Shown: positions 1 through 9,286 of the stretch, in pieces
Numbering within the stretch: position 1 is the first letter of the stretch
How the letters are laid out: each line of letters begins with the position of its first letter
Origin: Micromonospora rubida
GTDB taxonomy: Bacteria > Actinomycetota > Actinomycetes > Mycobacteriales > Micromonosporaceae
Direction: 5' to 3'
DNA length: 64,000 bases
Assembly (NCBI RefSeq): GCF_009908295.1
Contig: NZ_JAAALO010000001.1
Coordinates: 496,001-560,000, forward strand
Position numbers and translations under genes: made by a program
The notes under the pieces: model-generated
Seen by the model: only the letters and a program-made list of their open reading frames with translations
Databases searched by the model: none
Told to the model about the DNA's origin: nothing

Positions 1-813
1 GTCGAGTGCGCCGGCAACGCCCGCCGGTTCTTCGCCGGGCAGCAGGACGGGCCCTCCCCCGGGGTGGCGTGGGGCCTGGGCGGCGTCGGGGTGGCGCACT
101 GGCGGGGCGTGCGGCTGTCCACCGTCCTGCGGCGGGCCGGGCTGACCGACGCGGCGGTCGACGTGATGCCGGAGGGGCTGGACCCGGAGTATGTCACCGG
201 CGGGGTGAACCTGGGCCGGGTCCGCCGGCCGCTGCCGATCGGCAAGGCCCTCGACGACGTGCTGCTGGCGTACGAGATGAACGGCGAGCCGCTGCCGCCG
301 GACCACGGCTTCCCGGTGCGGGTGGTGGTGCCGGGCTGGATCGGCATCTCCTCGATCAAGTGGGTCGGCCCGGTGGAGGTGTCGACCACCCCGCTGTTCT
401 CGCCGTGGAACACCCAGCTCTACCGCATGTTCGGCCCCGGCCAGCCCGACGGCGGCGGTGAGCTGGGCACCCAGTCGGTGAAGAGCGCCTTCGAGCTGCC
501 CTGGGACGCCCGGGTCCCGGCCGGCGCGGAGGTGCTGCTGCGCGGCCGGTCCTGGTCGGGCGCTGGCCCGATCCGATCGGTGCAGGTGCACACCGGCGAC
601 GACGGCTGGCGGCCGGCCGAACTGGTCGCCGAGGACGCGGGCGGGCCATGGCAACGGTGGACGGCGCGCTGGCTGCCGGCGGGGCCTGGGCCGGCGACGC
701 TGCGGGCGCGGGCCACCGACGTCACGGGAGCCGACCAGCCGGACCGGGCCCGGCCCAACGACCTCGGATACCTCTTCGACGGCGTCGTCCGACACCCGGT
801 CACGGTCTGCTGA
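1..813 (+). CDS. Sulfite oxidase-type molybdopterin oxidoreductase (3' part)
   Basis: The reading frame is open from base 1, so the start lies outside the window. The first visible residues, VECAGNARR, form the family motif whose cysteine ligates molybdenum. They are followed by GVGVAHWRGV and, near residues 110-125, the dimer-type segment VVPGWIGISSIKWV. The last ~110 residues look like the immunoglobulin-like Mo-co dimerisation domain (ELPWDARVPAG, GPIRSVQVHTGDDGW). The family oxidises sulfite or related oxyanions with molybdopterin. Many actinomycete members have an N-terminal membrane anchor and act outside the cytoplasm; that part is not visible here. It converges on the downstream ABC exporter, with 97 bases between them. 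Confidence 0.88.
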   Translation, partial: VECAGNARRFFAGQQDGPSPGVAWGLGGVGVAHWRGVRLSTVLRRAGLTDAAVDVMPEGLDPEYVTGGVNLGRVRRPLPIGKALDDVLLAYEMNGEPLPPDHGFPVRVVVPGWIGISSIKWVGPVEVSTTPLFSPWNTQLYRMFGPGQPDGGGELGTQSVKSAFELPWDARVPAGAEVLLRGRSWSGAGPIRSVQVHTGDDGWRPAELVAEDAGGPWQRWTARWLPAGPGPATLRARATDVTGADQPDRARPNDLGYLFDGVVRHPVTVC

Positions 814-910
814 CCGGGCCGGCGACCGGGCCGGCGACGTCGAGTTGCCAGGTGACGCGCGCCGACGCGGCGACGAGGCCGAGGACGAGCTTCGGCAGGG
901 GACGGGTCGG

Positions 911-3010
911 TCAGCGCGGAGCCGGGGCGGGGTCGCCGGCCTCCCCGGCGGCGGCGAGGTACCCGCTGGCCTGGAGGTGGAACAGCTCGCGGTAGAGCCC
1001 GTCCGCGGCGATCAGCTCGTCGTGCGTGCCGCGCTGGACCAGCCGGCCGCGTTCCATCACGAAGATCTGGTCGGCGTGCCGGACGTTGGCCAGCCGGTGG
1101 GTGATCAGCACGACCGCCCGGTCGGGACGGCGGCGCAGGTGCTGGAAGAGGGCGTGCTCGGCCCGGGCGTCCAGCGCCGCCGAGGGCTCGTCACAGATCA
1201 GCAGCGGGGCGTCCCGGTACAGGCCACGGGCGGCGACGAGGCGCTGCCACTGGCCGCCGGAGAGGTCGTGGCCGTCCTTGAACTCGCGGTCCAGCAGGGT
1301 GTCGTACCCGAACGGCAGGTCCATGATCATGTCGTGGGCGGCGGCGGCCCGGGCGGCGTCCTGCACACTCGGCCCCCCGGCCGCCCGGTCGTGCCGGCCG
1401 ACGCGGATGTTCTGGCCGGCGGTGAACGGAAACTTCCACCAGTCCTGGGTGAGCACCGCGACGTGCGCGCCGGCCTGACGGGGGTCGAGTTCGGCGGCGT
1501 CCACGTTGTCCCAGCGGATCGCCCCGCCGGTCGGCCGGTACAGGCCGGCGATGAGCTTGGCCAGGGTGGACTTCCCCGAGCCGTTCTCGCCGACCAGGGC
1601 GACCACCTGTCCCCGGTGGACGGTCAGGCTCACCCCGTCGACGGCGGCGCTGTCGGTGTCCGGGTAGCGCAGGCTGACCCCGTCCAGCTCGATGGCGTCG
1701 AAACCGTCGATCGGCTGGTCGCCACGGGGGCCGATCCGGCTGAGGGCCCGGTCCAGGAAGTCCCGGTAGTCCTGGTAGTAGAGGGCGTCCTCGTAGAGCG
1801 CGTTGGTGGCGAAAACCGCGATTCCGAGGTTGGAGCGCGCGGACTGGAGGGCGATCAGCGCGGTCGCGGCGGCGGCGAGCGCCACCATTCCGGTCAGGAG
1901 CAGGCCGGCGAGGACGGCGTACACGCCGAAGGTGGCCACGCCGGCGGCGGACGTGCCGAGCACCCGGGTCCGGGTCTGGGTGCGGACCAGGCGCAGGAGG
2001 GCGCTCGTCTCGGTGGCCATCATCCCCCGGTACTCGCCGAGCAGGAAGTCCCGCATCTGGTACGCCCGGACCTCGGCGGCGGTGTGCCGGTTGGCCATCA
2101 GGTTGGCCAACATCGACATTCGGCGACGCCGGTTGATCCTGGCCAGCATCTCCAGGTACTGCCGACGGGCGATCTTCACCGCGGTCGCCGCCTCGGGCAC
2201 CGCGGCGAGCAGCAGGCAGGGCAGCAGCAGCGGCTGGATCACGGTGACCGCCGTCGCGGTGGCCAGCACCCCGACCACGCCGGTGATCAGGTTGACGGTG
2301 TGGTCGACGATCCAGGCCGCCTCGGTCACCCCGCGCTCCCGGGCCCGGTCCATCTCCTCGGCGAACCCGGCGTCGTCGAACGCGGCCAGGTCGACGGCCG
2401 TGGTGGCCTCGAACAGCCGCAGCTCGACCTGATAGTTGATCTGCGGGGTGAGCCGGGCCTGCGCCCAGCCGGCGGCGATGGTGAGCCCGCCCTTGGCCAT
2501 CACGGCGGCGGCGGTCAGCGCCAGGGCCGGCAGGGCCCCCCGGATCCGGTCCGGCGTGGGGCCGGCCGCGAACAGCTCGCGCAGCACGCCGGTGGTGGCC
2601 AGCAGGCCGAGGGTGGTCATCGCCCCGGCGGCGACGTTCAGCCCGATGGACGCGGCGGTGTCCCGGCGGCTGGTCGCCCAGGCCAGGGCGATCGCCTCGC
2701 GGACCAGCCGGGGCAGCCGACGGGCCACCGCCCAGAAGCTGGTGTGGGCGAAGTCGTTCGCGTGGTGCATCCACGCCCGGTCCTCCAGCTCGGGCAGGGT
2801 CGACGCCTCGACGCCGTCAGTTGGCGGGCCCTCGGCCGGCGTGACGGGGTCGGCCGGCGTGACGGGGTCGGCCGGCGTGACAGGGTCGGCCGGGGTGACA
2901 GGGTCGGCCGGCGTGACAGGGTCGGCCGGGGCGACAGGGTCGGCCGGGGCGACGGGGTCGGCCGGCGGGGTCTGGTCGGGCGCTCGGCGTTGGCGGACGG
3001 CTTTCTCCAC
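911..3010 (-). CDS. ABC exporter, fused membrane and ATPase domains
   Basis: Half-transporter of about 699 residues. After a repeat-rich N-terminus (residues ~17-60) come hydrophobic segments over roughly residues 100-400 and then a nucleotide-binding domain with Walker A (VGENGSGKST), signature LSGGQWQR, Walker B (LLICDEPSAALD) and a switch histidine (LITHR). The family works as a homo- or heterodimer exporting lipids, peptides or drugs; the substrate cannot be told. I place the start at the GTG at 3010 because GGGAGG lies just upstream (3013-3019); a longer open frame reaches 3082. The odd part is the N-terminus, built from an 18-bp tandem repeat encoding a PADPVT/A unit. No partner gene is adjacent. 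Confidence 0.85.
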   Translation of the reverse strand: MEKAVRQRRAPDQTPPADPVAPADPVAPADPVTPADPVTPADPVTPADPVTPADPVTPAEGPPTDGVEASTLPELEDRAWMHHANDFAHTSFWAVARRLPRLVREAIALAWATSRRDTAASIGLNVAAGAMTTLGLLATTGVLRELFAAGPTPDRIRGALPALALTAAAVMAKGGLTIAAGWAQARLTPQINYQVELRLFEATTAVDLAAFDDAGFAEEMDRARERGVTEAAWIVDHTVNLITGVVGVLATATAVTVIQPLLLPCLLLAAVPEAATAVKIARRQYLEMLARINRRRRMSMLANLMANRHTAAEVRAYQMRDFLLGEYRGMMATETSALLRLVRTQTRTRVLGTSAAGVATFGVYAVLAGLLLTGMVALAAAATALIALQSARSNLGIAVFATNALYEDALYYQDYRDFLDRALSRIGPRGDQPIDGFDAIELDGVSLRYPDTDSAAVDGVSLTVHRGQVVALVGENGSGKSTLAKLIAGLYRPTGGAIRWDNVDAAELDPRQAGAHVAVLTQDWWKFPFTAGQNIRVGRHDRAAGGPSVQDAARAAAAHDMIMDLPFGYDTLLDREFKDGHDLSGGQWQRLVAARGLYRDAPLLICDEPSAALDARAEHALFQHLRRRPDRAVVLITHRLANVRHADQIFVMERGRLVQRGTHDELIAADGLYRELFHLQASGYLAAAGEAGDPAPAPR
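2841..2966 (-). repeat. In-frame 18-bp tandem repeat, seven copies
   Basis: Seven contiguous 18-bp units, differing only at a few positions, lie inside the 5' end of the ABC exporter gene and encode a six-residue PADPV(T/A) unit. Copies lost or gained would not disturb the frame. It forms a proline-rich, acidic, presumably cytosolic extension before the first membrane segment. Confidence 0.95.
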
Positions 3011-3798
3011 GGACCCTCCCGGAGAGCTGGCTCCGGACCGCCCGCTACGGTCGGCAGCCACGGGGGAGCCTACTGTCCGCAACGCGACGGTGTCTCCCCG
3101 TCATCGGCGTGTCGCACACGTGTCGCAGGCATCGGTGGCGGACCGCCCCGGCGCCGCATTTCTCCGACGCCGCAGCGTAATCGCCTCCCGTTCGCCGTGC
3201 CCGACGCGCCGTCCGTGCAATCGCGATGTCGGGCGGCCCCGGACACCCACCCGTGCCGTCCTTTTGCCGCAGCGAACCCAAAAATGGCAACGGGCAGTAA
3301 CGTGGCGCAGGTCACTCGACAGTCGCTCCGACGGGGAATCGCGTGCGGCACATCGCCGCGATTCCTGACGCGGTTCCCCGCCCCGGCGTCACGGAACGTG
3401 CACATTGGCGTTCCGGTTCACAGATCGGGTGCCGGCAAATCCTGCCGGCTCCGTCCCGGTCGCCGCGCGCGCAAGGTCCACTCTCGACGGCGTGCCGTTT
3501 TCGGCGGCCGTGGTGGCGCCGAGCGACGGCCGGCCGAAAACGGCGACCCGGACGGCGGCGAACTGACGAGGCGCGGAGGAATCAGGGTCATTGCCGGTCG
3601 GGCCACCGCCGTCGCGTTACCCACCGCCCCGTCGGGTCGTCGCCGGCGGTCGCCGAACGCGGCGGACGTGGCTGATGTCGTATCCGGCTCAGCTCCATAG
3701 GCGCCGGGAGGCATCCCTGCCGTGGCGCGCGCCCACGCCAGGAACCCCCAGACACCCTGATCGAAGCGCTCCCGCCCGACTTCGCACCTGCGGGACGG
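3011..3798. other. Intergenic stretch without a recognisable gene
   Basis: About 790 bases between the start of the ABC exporter and the stop of the transposase-like gene. Short open frames occur on both strands, but none has recognisable protein character. I see two small inverted repeats: 9-bp arms at 3335-3343 and 3357-3365, and 7-bp arms at 3431-3437 and 3443-3449. Slightly lower GC around 3270-3300 may mark the exporter's promoter region. Confidence 0.5.
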
Positions 3799-4899
3799 TC
3801 ACGCCTCGACGAGGTAGTTCCAGGCCGGCGGCCCCTGTGGGTCGGGAGGCCGGGCCGCCGGGCGGCGCACGCCCGACTCGGCAATGACCCGCAGCTCCAC
3901 CTCGTGCCGGCTGGGCACGGCACCGGGCGGGCTGAGCAGGACGGTGGAGCGCACCTGGTCCTCCCCACGGTTCCAGCGCATCGTGTTGGCCGGCAGGTGC
4001 GACACGCAGACGGCCGCGTCGATCTCGCGGGCGAACCGGGTGAGCCCGGTCCGCCACGACGCGCCGAGGGTTCCGGCGACGTCGGCGACGAGCAGTAGCT
4101 GACGGGCCCGCTGCCGGGACTCGCTCCACCAGCCTCGGACGGTGGCCAGGGCGACGGCGGAGGTGCCGTGATCGGCGGGCTGGTCGGCCCAGCCGACGCC
4201 CCCCTCCGCGCCGACGGTCGGCAGCCCCGTCGCGGGGCCAGCCGGCCGGGGTGGGCCCACGGGCCGGCCCGGCTCGGCCCGCCGGCCGCCGAGCGCCGAC
4301 TCGTCCGCCGGCCCGGCCCCGGCCGCCGGCCGCTGCCGCCGCATGGTGATCACGACGACCGGCTGGCCCGCTACCAGCCAGCCGTCGATCTGCTCGTTGA
4401 CCCGGTGGAACTGGGCGTCCCGATCGAACCGCTGGCTGGCCACCAGCGGCCGGGAACTGCTCGACAGCCGGAAGCCGGCCTCGCGTAGCAGGCGGCTGAC
4501 CGACCACGCCGAGACGCGATGCCCCCGGCCCGCCAGCTCCTCGGCGAGCCGCCGGGTGGACCGGGTGGTCCACTGCAGCACCGGACGGGGCTGCCCCCGG
4601 GGTTCCATGAGGCCCACCAGGGCCGTCATCAGGCCGGGGTCGGTCTCGGTGAGCCGCTTGCGACCGCCGCCCGGCCGGCGGGCCCGGCGCGACGGGGCCC
4701 CCGGCGACTCCAGTTCCTCGATGCCCTTGGAGACCGTGCTCGGGTGCACCCCCGCCGCCAGGGCGATCCGCCCGATACCCCCGCGGCCGAGGGAGCGGGC
4801 CCGCGCCGCGAGCACCAGCCGCCGCTGGCGTTCGTCGAGATGCGGTTCCAACATCCGGAACTCCTCGGCAAAACCCTTTACCCCGTCCCCGTTAGCCAT
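3799..4899 (-). CDS. Degenerate ISAzo13-type transposase-like protein
   Basis: 366 residues from the ATG at 4899; the frame is open further upstream, but that part looks non-coding. The N-terminal half resembles ISAzo13-family transposases: a helix-turn-helix (GGIGRIALAAGVHPSTVSKG), an arginine-rich linker, and a second DNA-binding-like segment with VLQWTTRSTRRLAEEL. In the catalytic half the second acidic site seems kept (LLLVADVAG) and so does a WNRGED segment corresponding to WNKIEH. The first, normally in a V-D-T-K-K-K context, reads VVVITMRRQ, so the aspartate is gone, and the middle is shortened. No terminal inverted repeats or target duplications were found. It may be a domesticated DNA-binding protein, since it sits divergently beside the peptide synthetase operon; a decayed element is the alternative. 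Confidence 0.7.
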   Translation of the reverse strand: MANGDGVKGFAEEFRMLEPHLDERQRRLVLAARARSLGRGGIGRIALAAGVHPSTVSKGIEELESPGAPSRRARRPGGGRKRLTETDPGLMTALVGLMEPRGQPRPVLQWTTRSTRRLAEELAGRGHRVSAWSVSRLLREAGFRLSSSSRPLVASQRFDRDAQFHRVNEQIDGWLVAGQPVVVITMRRQRPAAGAGPADESALGGRRAEPGRPVGPPRPAGPATGLPTVGAEGGVGWADQPADHGTSAVALATVRGWWSESRQRARQLLLVADVAGTLGASWRTGLTRFAREIDAAVCVSHLPANTMRWNRGEDQVRSTVLLSPPGAVPSRHEVELRVIAESGVRRPAARPPDPQGPPAWNYLVEA

Positions 4900-5338
4900 C
4901 ACGGCCGAAGCGTACACATCTGCATAATAGCTTATCAAGATCGTCTCGGGACGCCAATTTTCACATCCTTGAATTGACGGCTGGTGATGTGCAAAAGATC
5001 GGTTGATTGACCGACGCGGCGGTCGGGCCACCCCACCCGGCCGCTGCGCTAGCACAGCTACGACGCCTTTCGAGCCTCGCGCCGGGCACCAGAACCCATC
5101 GACGACCACCTCCGGACCAGAAGAATTCGCGCAGTTATTTCCTCGCGGACTCGGCCACCTTCACCTCACACGGGACCGGAGCCGCCGAAACTCGCCAGGC
5201 AATCCTGAAACAACCAGCCACGGCGGGCGGAAACATGCGAGGAAATAGATATTTGCCGCTGCCGCAAGTGCCGTGTTACCTCATGGGTCTGTGCGGAGCG
5301 AACTCGGGGGAACACGAACGGCTACTGGGGAGGCGTCG
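4900..5338. promoter_or_regulatory. Divergent control region of the NRPS operon
   Basis: The 439 bases between the minus-strand transposase-like gene and the plus-strand synthetase hold the most AT-rich sequence of this part of the window (about 4910-5000). A pair of 6-bp inverted arms, CACATC at 4962-4967 and GATGTG at 4986-4991, each flanked by T or A runs, could be an operator. Promoters for both directions are expected here; I cannot assign -35 and -10 boxes with confidence. Confidence 0.45.
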
Positions 5339-8300
5339 GTGTTGTTCGACCACGACAGGGAGGCCCGGCCGCTGCTGGGCGCCCAGTCCGGCATCTGGTT
5401 CGCGGAGTCACTGAACGCCACCGGGGCGTCCTACAGCATCGCCGACCGGATCGACATCCCCGGCCCGGTCGACGTCGCCGCCATGACCGAGGCGCACCGC
5501 CGGGTCGAGCGTGAGTGCGAGGCACTGCGGCTGCGCTTCACCGTCACCGACCAGGGACCCGCCCAGTACGTCGACCCGGACGCGTCGACCCCCCTGCGCC
5601 TGGTCGACCTCGGCGACGAGGCCGACCCGGAGGCGGCGGCGCAGCGGTGGATGGCCGACGACCTGGCCGCGCCCGTCGACCCGCTGGGCACTGACCTGTG
5701 CACCACCGCCCTGCTCCGGCTGGCACCCGAGCGCTGGGTCCTCTACCGGCGGGTGCACCACCTGACCGTCGACGGCTGGAGCCTGGCCCAGCTGCACCGG
5801 CGCACGGCCGCCACGTACACCGCGCTGATCACCGGTGGCGACCCCGGCCCGCCGCCGCCCCCGTTCCGCGTCCTGCTCGACGGCGAGGCGTCGTACCTGG
5901 CCTCCGCCCGGCTCGACCGGGACCGGCGGCACTGGCTGCGACGTCTCCCCGACCGCCGCGAGCCGACCCGCCTGGGTGGCCGGCGCGGGCCGCGTGGCGG
6001 CCCGGTGATCCGGCGCCGCGCCCGGCTCGGCCCCGACCTGATGGCCACCATGCATGCGTGCGCCCGGCGGCTGGGCGTCGGATGGTCGGAGCTGGCGATC
6101 GGTCTCGCCACGGCCTACGTGGCCCGGATGACCGGCGAGGATGAGGTCCTGCTCGGGCTGCCGGTCACCGGCCGCACCAGCCGCGCCGAGCGGGACGTGC
6201 CGGGCATGACCACCAACGCGATCCCGCTACGGGTGGGGCTACCCGCCGGCACCAGCCTCGCCGACTTCGTCGCCGGGGTCGGCTCGGAGCTGCGCGCCGG
6301 GCTCATGCACAGCCGGTACCCGGCCGCCCTGCTCGCCCGCGACCTGGGCCGCACGGGTCAGGGCCGGGCGTTCTGGGGCGCCGTCGTCAACGTCATGGGC
6401 TCCGCCGCCGAGCTGCGCTTCGCCGGGCACCCGGCGGCGGTCCGCACCCTGTCGCTGCCCGACATCGACGATGCCTCGATCGTCTTCTTCCAGCTCCCCG
6501 ACGGAGACACCGAACTGCTGTTCGACGCGGACTCCGCCGCCCACCCGCCCCGGGACCTCGACGAGCACCTGCGCCGGCTCCTGTTCTTTCTGGGCGCCGC
6601 AGCCGCCGCCGACCCGGGCGAGGCCGTCGACCGGCTCCCGCTGGTGGACGAGGCGGAGCGGGAACGCCTGCTGGACTGGGGGCGCGGGCCGGTCCACGAC
6701 ATCCCGCCGATCGGCATGCACCAGCTGTTCGAGGACTGGGCGGACCGCACGCCCGACGCCCCCGCGCTGGACGACGGCACGACCACATTGTCGTACCGGG
6801 AGCTGGACGAGCGGGCCGACCGGCTCGCCCGGCACCTCGTCGAACGGGGCGTCGGGCCCGGCCAGGTGGTGGCCCTGGCCCTGCCCCGCTCGGCCGACCT
6901 GATCACCGCCGTGCTGGCCGTGCTGAAGTCCGGCGCGGCCTTCCTCTCCCTCGATCCCGCCTACCCGGTCGCCCGGCTGTCGTTCATGGTCGCCGACGCC
7001 ACGCCCAGCCTGCTGCTGCTGCGCGCCGAGACCGCCGACCTCGGCACGGCGCTGTCCGTGCCGCACCTGCGGCTCGACGACCCGGTGCTCGCCGAGCGGT
7101 TGGCGGTGCTCGACGGCGGCCGGCTGACCGACCGCGACCGGACCCTGCCGACCTCGCCGTGGCAGCCGGCGTACCTGATCTACACCTCCGGCTCCACCGG
7201 CCGGCCCAAGGGGGTGGTGGTCCGCCACCGGGGCGTGGTCAACCTGACCGCGGCCATGGTGGACCGGCTCGGCTCCGGCCCCGGCGGCCGGACCCTCCAG
7301 TTCGCCTCGGCCAGCTTCGACGCCTTCGTCGGGGAGATGACCCAGTCCGTCCTGGTCGGCGGCACCCTGGTGACCGCGCCGGCCGAGCGGCTGACCCCCG
7401 GCCCCGAACTGGCCGCCCTGATCCGGGAGCAGCGGCTCAACGACCTCGTCCTGGCGCCGTCGGTGCTCGACGTGCTGTCCCCGGACGACCTGCCCGACGG
7501 CACCACCGTCTCCATCGTCGGCGAACTGTCCGCGCCGACGGTGGTCGAGCGCTTCGCCCCGGTGTGCCGGCTGATCAACGGGTACGGCCCCACCGAGACC
7601 ACGGTCTCCACCGCGATGAGCCAGCCGCTGTCCGCCGGGCAGGCGGAGTCGCCCCCGATCGGCACGCCGCTGCGCAACCTCCGGGTCTACCTGCTCGACG
7701 AGCACCGGGCGCTCGTCCCCGCCGGCGCGGTGGGCGAGCTGTACATCGGCGGCGCCGGGGTGTCGCTGGGTTACCGGGGCGCCGAGGCACTCACCGAAGA
7801 GCGCTTCCTGCCGGACCCGTTCGTCCCGGCCGGCGACGGGGCCCGGATGTACCGCAGCGGCGACCTGGCCCGTTGGAACGCCGATGGCGAGCTGGTCTTC
7901 GCCGGCCGCGACGACGGCCAGGTCAAGCTGCGCGGCTTCCGCATCGAGCTGGGCGAGGTGGAGTCGGCGCTGGTCCGCCGGCCCGGGGTCGCCCGCGCCG
8001 CCGCGACGATCCGCGACGACGGGGCCGGCAATCGGCAGCTCGTGGGGTACGTGGTGGCCGAGGCCGGGGCGACGGTCGACCCCGGGCGGATCCGCTCCGG
8101 TCTTGCCGAGGTCCTGCCGGCCCACCTGGTGCCCGGGGTGGTCGCGGTGCTGGCCGACCTGCCGCGCAACGCCAGCGGCAAGCTCGACCGGACGGCGCTG
8201 CCGGACCCCTTCACCGTGGCGGACGCCCCGCCGGTGGCCGCACCCCGCACCGACGCGGAGGAGGTGCTGACAGGGCTCTTCACCGACCTGCTCGGCGTCC

Positions 8301-9286
8301 CCACGGTCGGTGCCGGAGACAGCTTCTTCGACCTGGGCGGGCACTCGCTCTCCGCCACCCGGCTGGTCGGCCGGGTCCGGGCCATGCTCGCGGTCAAGCT
8401 GTCGGTACGGGACCTGTTCCGACACCCGACCGTGGGAGCGCTGGCGGCCCACGTCGACCGGCTGCCCGTGCCGTCCCGCGGGGCCGCCGTCCTCGTACCG
8501 CTGCGGCCGGCCGGCGACCAGCCGCCGCTGTACTGCCTGCCCGGCGACGACGGCCGGGTGTGGCCGTACCGCCGGCTCGTCGCCCACCTGCCGGCGGACC
8601 TCCCGGTGCACGGGCTCCAGGGCGGGCTGACCCCGGACGCCGGCTTCGACGACCTGGTGGCCGCGTACACCGAGTTGGTCCTCGCGGCCGGTGCCGGCCG
8701 GCCGTACCGGCTGGTCGGCGTGGGGCTCGGCGGTCACCTGGCCTACCAGGTGGCGGTCGCGCTGCGGGCGGCCGGCGAGGAGGTGGGCCTGCTGGCGGTG
8801 CTGGACAGCTACCCGCCGGACGAGACGCACCCGCCCCGGGCGCTGACCGCCGACGGCGCGCTACGGGCGGTCCTCGCGCACTACGGCACTGCCGCCGTCG
8901 GGCAGGCGCCAGGGCCGGCGGACGTCGCCGCGGCGCTGCGCGGCCGGGGCGGTGGGCTCAGCGCCGTGGACGCGTCCACGGTGGAGCGGCACGCCGAGGC
9001 GTTCCAGCAGCTCAGCCGGCTGGCCCACGAGTTCGTGCCGGGCCGGTTCACCGGAGACCTGCTGGTGCTGACGACGCGCCGGGGCGGGGAGGCGGACGCG
9101 CCACCGGGGCCCGATTGGAGCAAGTACGCCGCGGGCCGGATCCGCGAGCAGAGCATCGACGGCGACCGGCCGGGTTGGCCGCTGGAGCCGCTCGGCGCGG
9201 CGCTGACCGACGCCCTGGCCGCCGACGCCGCCGACGGCCGGGCCGGGGCAGCCGAGGCGACGGCAGGAGGAGACGGCAGACCGTGA
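5339..9286 (+). CDS. Nonribosomal peptide synthetase, C-A-T-TE(degenerate)
   Basis: About 1315 residues from the GTG at 5339, chosen because GGGGAGG lies at 5327-5333. Domain order: condensation (HHLTVDG at residue ~140), adenylation (YTSGSTGRPKG at ~615, NGYGPTETT, YRSGDLARW, NASGKLDR), carrier (GGHSLS, phosphopantetheine serine ~1003) and an alpha/beta-hydrolase thioesterase-like domain. My hand alignment to GrsA gives the pocket D-A-G-L-S-V-G-V-S-K, matching no substrate I know. In the thioesterase the nucleophile motif reads GVGLGG, with glycine at ~1129 where serine belongs, and the usual GDH histidine is arginine (~1277); the aspartate (LLAVLDSYPP) remains. Release is therefore probably done by another enzyme, such as the free thioesterase at 23155. 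First gene of an operon; its stop overlaps the next start (GTGA). Confidence 0.93.
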   Translation: MLFDHDREARPLLGAQSGIWFAESLNATGASYSIADRIDIPGPVDVAAMTEAHRRVERECEALRLRFTVTDQGPAQYVDPDASTPLRLVDLGDEADPEAAAQRWMADDLAAPVDPLGTDLCTTALLRLAPERWVLYRRVHHLTVDGWSLAQLHRRTAATYTALITGGDPGPPPPPFRVLLDGEASYLASARLDRDRRHWLRRLPDRREPTRLGGRRGPRGGPVIRRRARLGPDLMATMHACARRLGVGWSELAIGLATAYVARMTGEDEVLLGLPVTGRTSRAERDVPGMTTNAIPLRVGLPAGTSLADFVAGVGSELRAGLMHSRYPAALLARDLGRTGQGRAFWGAVVNVMGSAAELRFAGHPAAVRTLSLPDIDDASIVFFQLPDGDTELLFDADSAAHPPRDLDEHLRRLLFFLGAAAAADPGEAVDRLPLVDEAERERLLDWGRGPVHDIPPIGMHQLFEDWADRTPDAPALDDGTTTLSYRELDERADRLARHLVERGVGPGQVVALALPRSADLITAVLAVLKSGAAFLSLDPAYPVARLSFMVADATPSLLLLRAETADLGTALSVPHLRLDDPVLAERLAVLDGGRLTDRDRTLPTSPWQPAYLIYTSGSTGRPKGVVVRHRGVVNLTAAMVDRLGSGPGGRTLQFASASFDAFVGEMTQSVLVGGTLVTAPAERLTPGPELAALIREQRLNDLVLAPSVLDVLSPDDLPDGTTVSIVGELSAPTVVERFAPVCRLINGYGPTETTVSTAMSQPLSAGQAESPPIGTPLRNLRVYLLDEHRALVPAGAVGELYIGGAGVSLGYRGAEALTEERFLPDPFVPAGDGARMYRSGDLARWNADGELVFAGRDDGQVKLRGFRIELGEVESALVRRPGVARAAATIRDDGAGNRQLVGYVVAEAGATVDPGRIRSGLAEVLPAHLVPGVVAVLADLPRNASGKLDRTALPDPFTVADAPPVAAPRTDAEEVLTGLFTDLLGVPTVGAGDSFFDLGGHSLSATRLVGRVRAMLAVKLSVRDLFRHPTVGALAAHVDRLPVPSRGAAVLVPLRPAGDQPPLYCLPGDDGRVWPYRRLVAHLPADLPVHGLQGGLTPDAGFDDLVAAYTELVLAAGAGRPYRLVGVGLGGHLAYQVAVALRAAGEEVGLLAVLDSYPPDETHPPRALTADGALRAVLAHYGTAAVGQAPGPADVAAALRGRGGGLSAVDASTVERHAEAFQQLSRLAHEFVPGRFTGDLLVLTTRRGGEADAPPGPDWSKYAAGRIREQSIDGDRPGWPLEPLGAALTDALAADAADGRAGAAEATAGGDGRP

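Noticed and set aside
845..3700. Very long open frame (951 codons) on the plus strand opposite the ABC exporter
   Set aside because: The minus-strand frame has full ABC transporter motifs. The plus-strand frame is a shadow caused by high GC and has no protein-like composition.
3045..3714. Small open frames of 81-126 codons in the 3011-3798 gap
   Set aside because: They overlap each other on both strands, lack convincing ribosome sites and have arginine/proline-rich random composition.
3799..4899. Intact insertion sequence
   Set aside because: No terminal inverted repeats or target duplication seen, and a catalytic aspartate appears lost.
5003..5414. Short open frames before the first synthetase
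   Set aside because: No ribosome site or recognisable sequence; they lie in the presumed control region.
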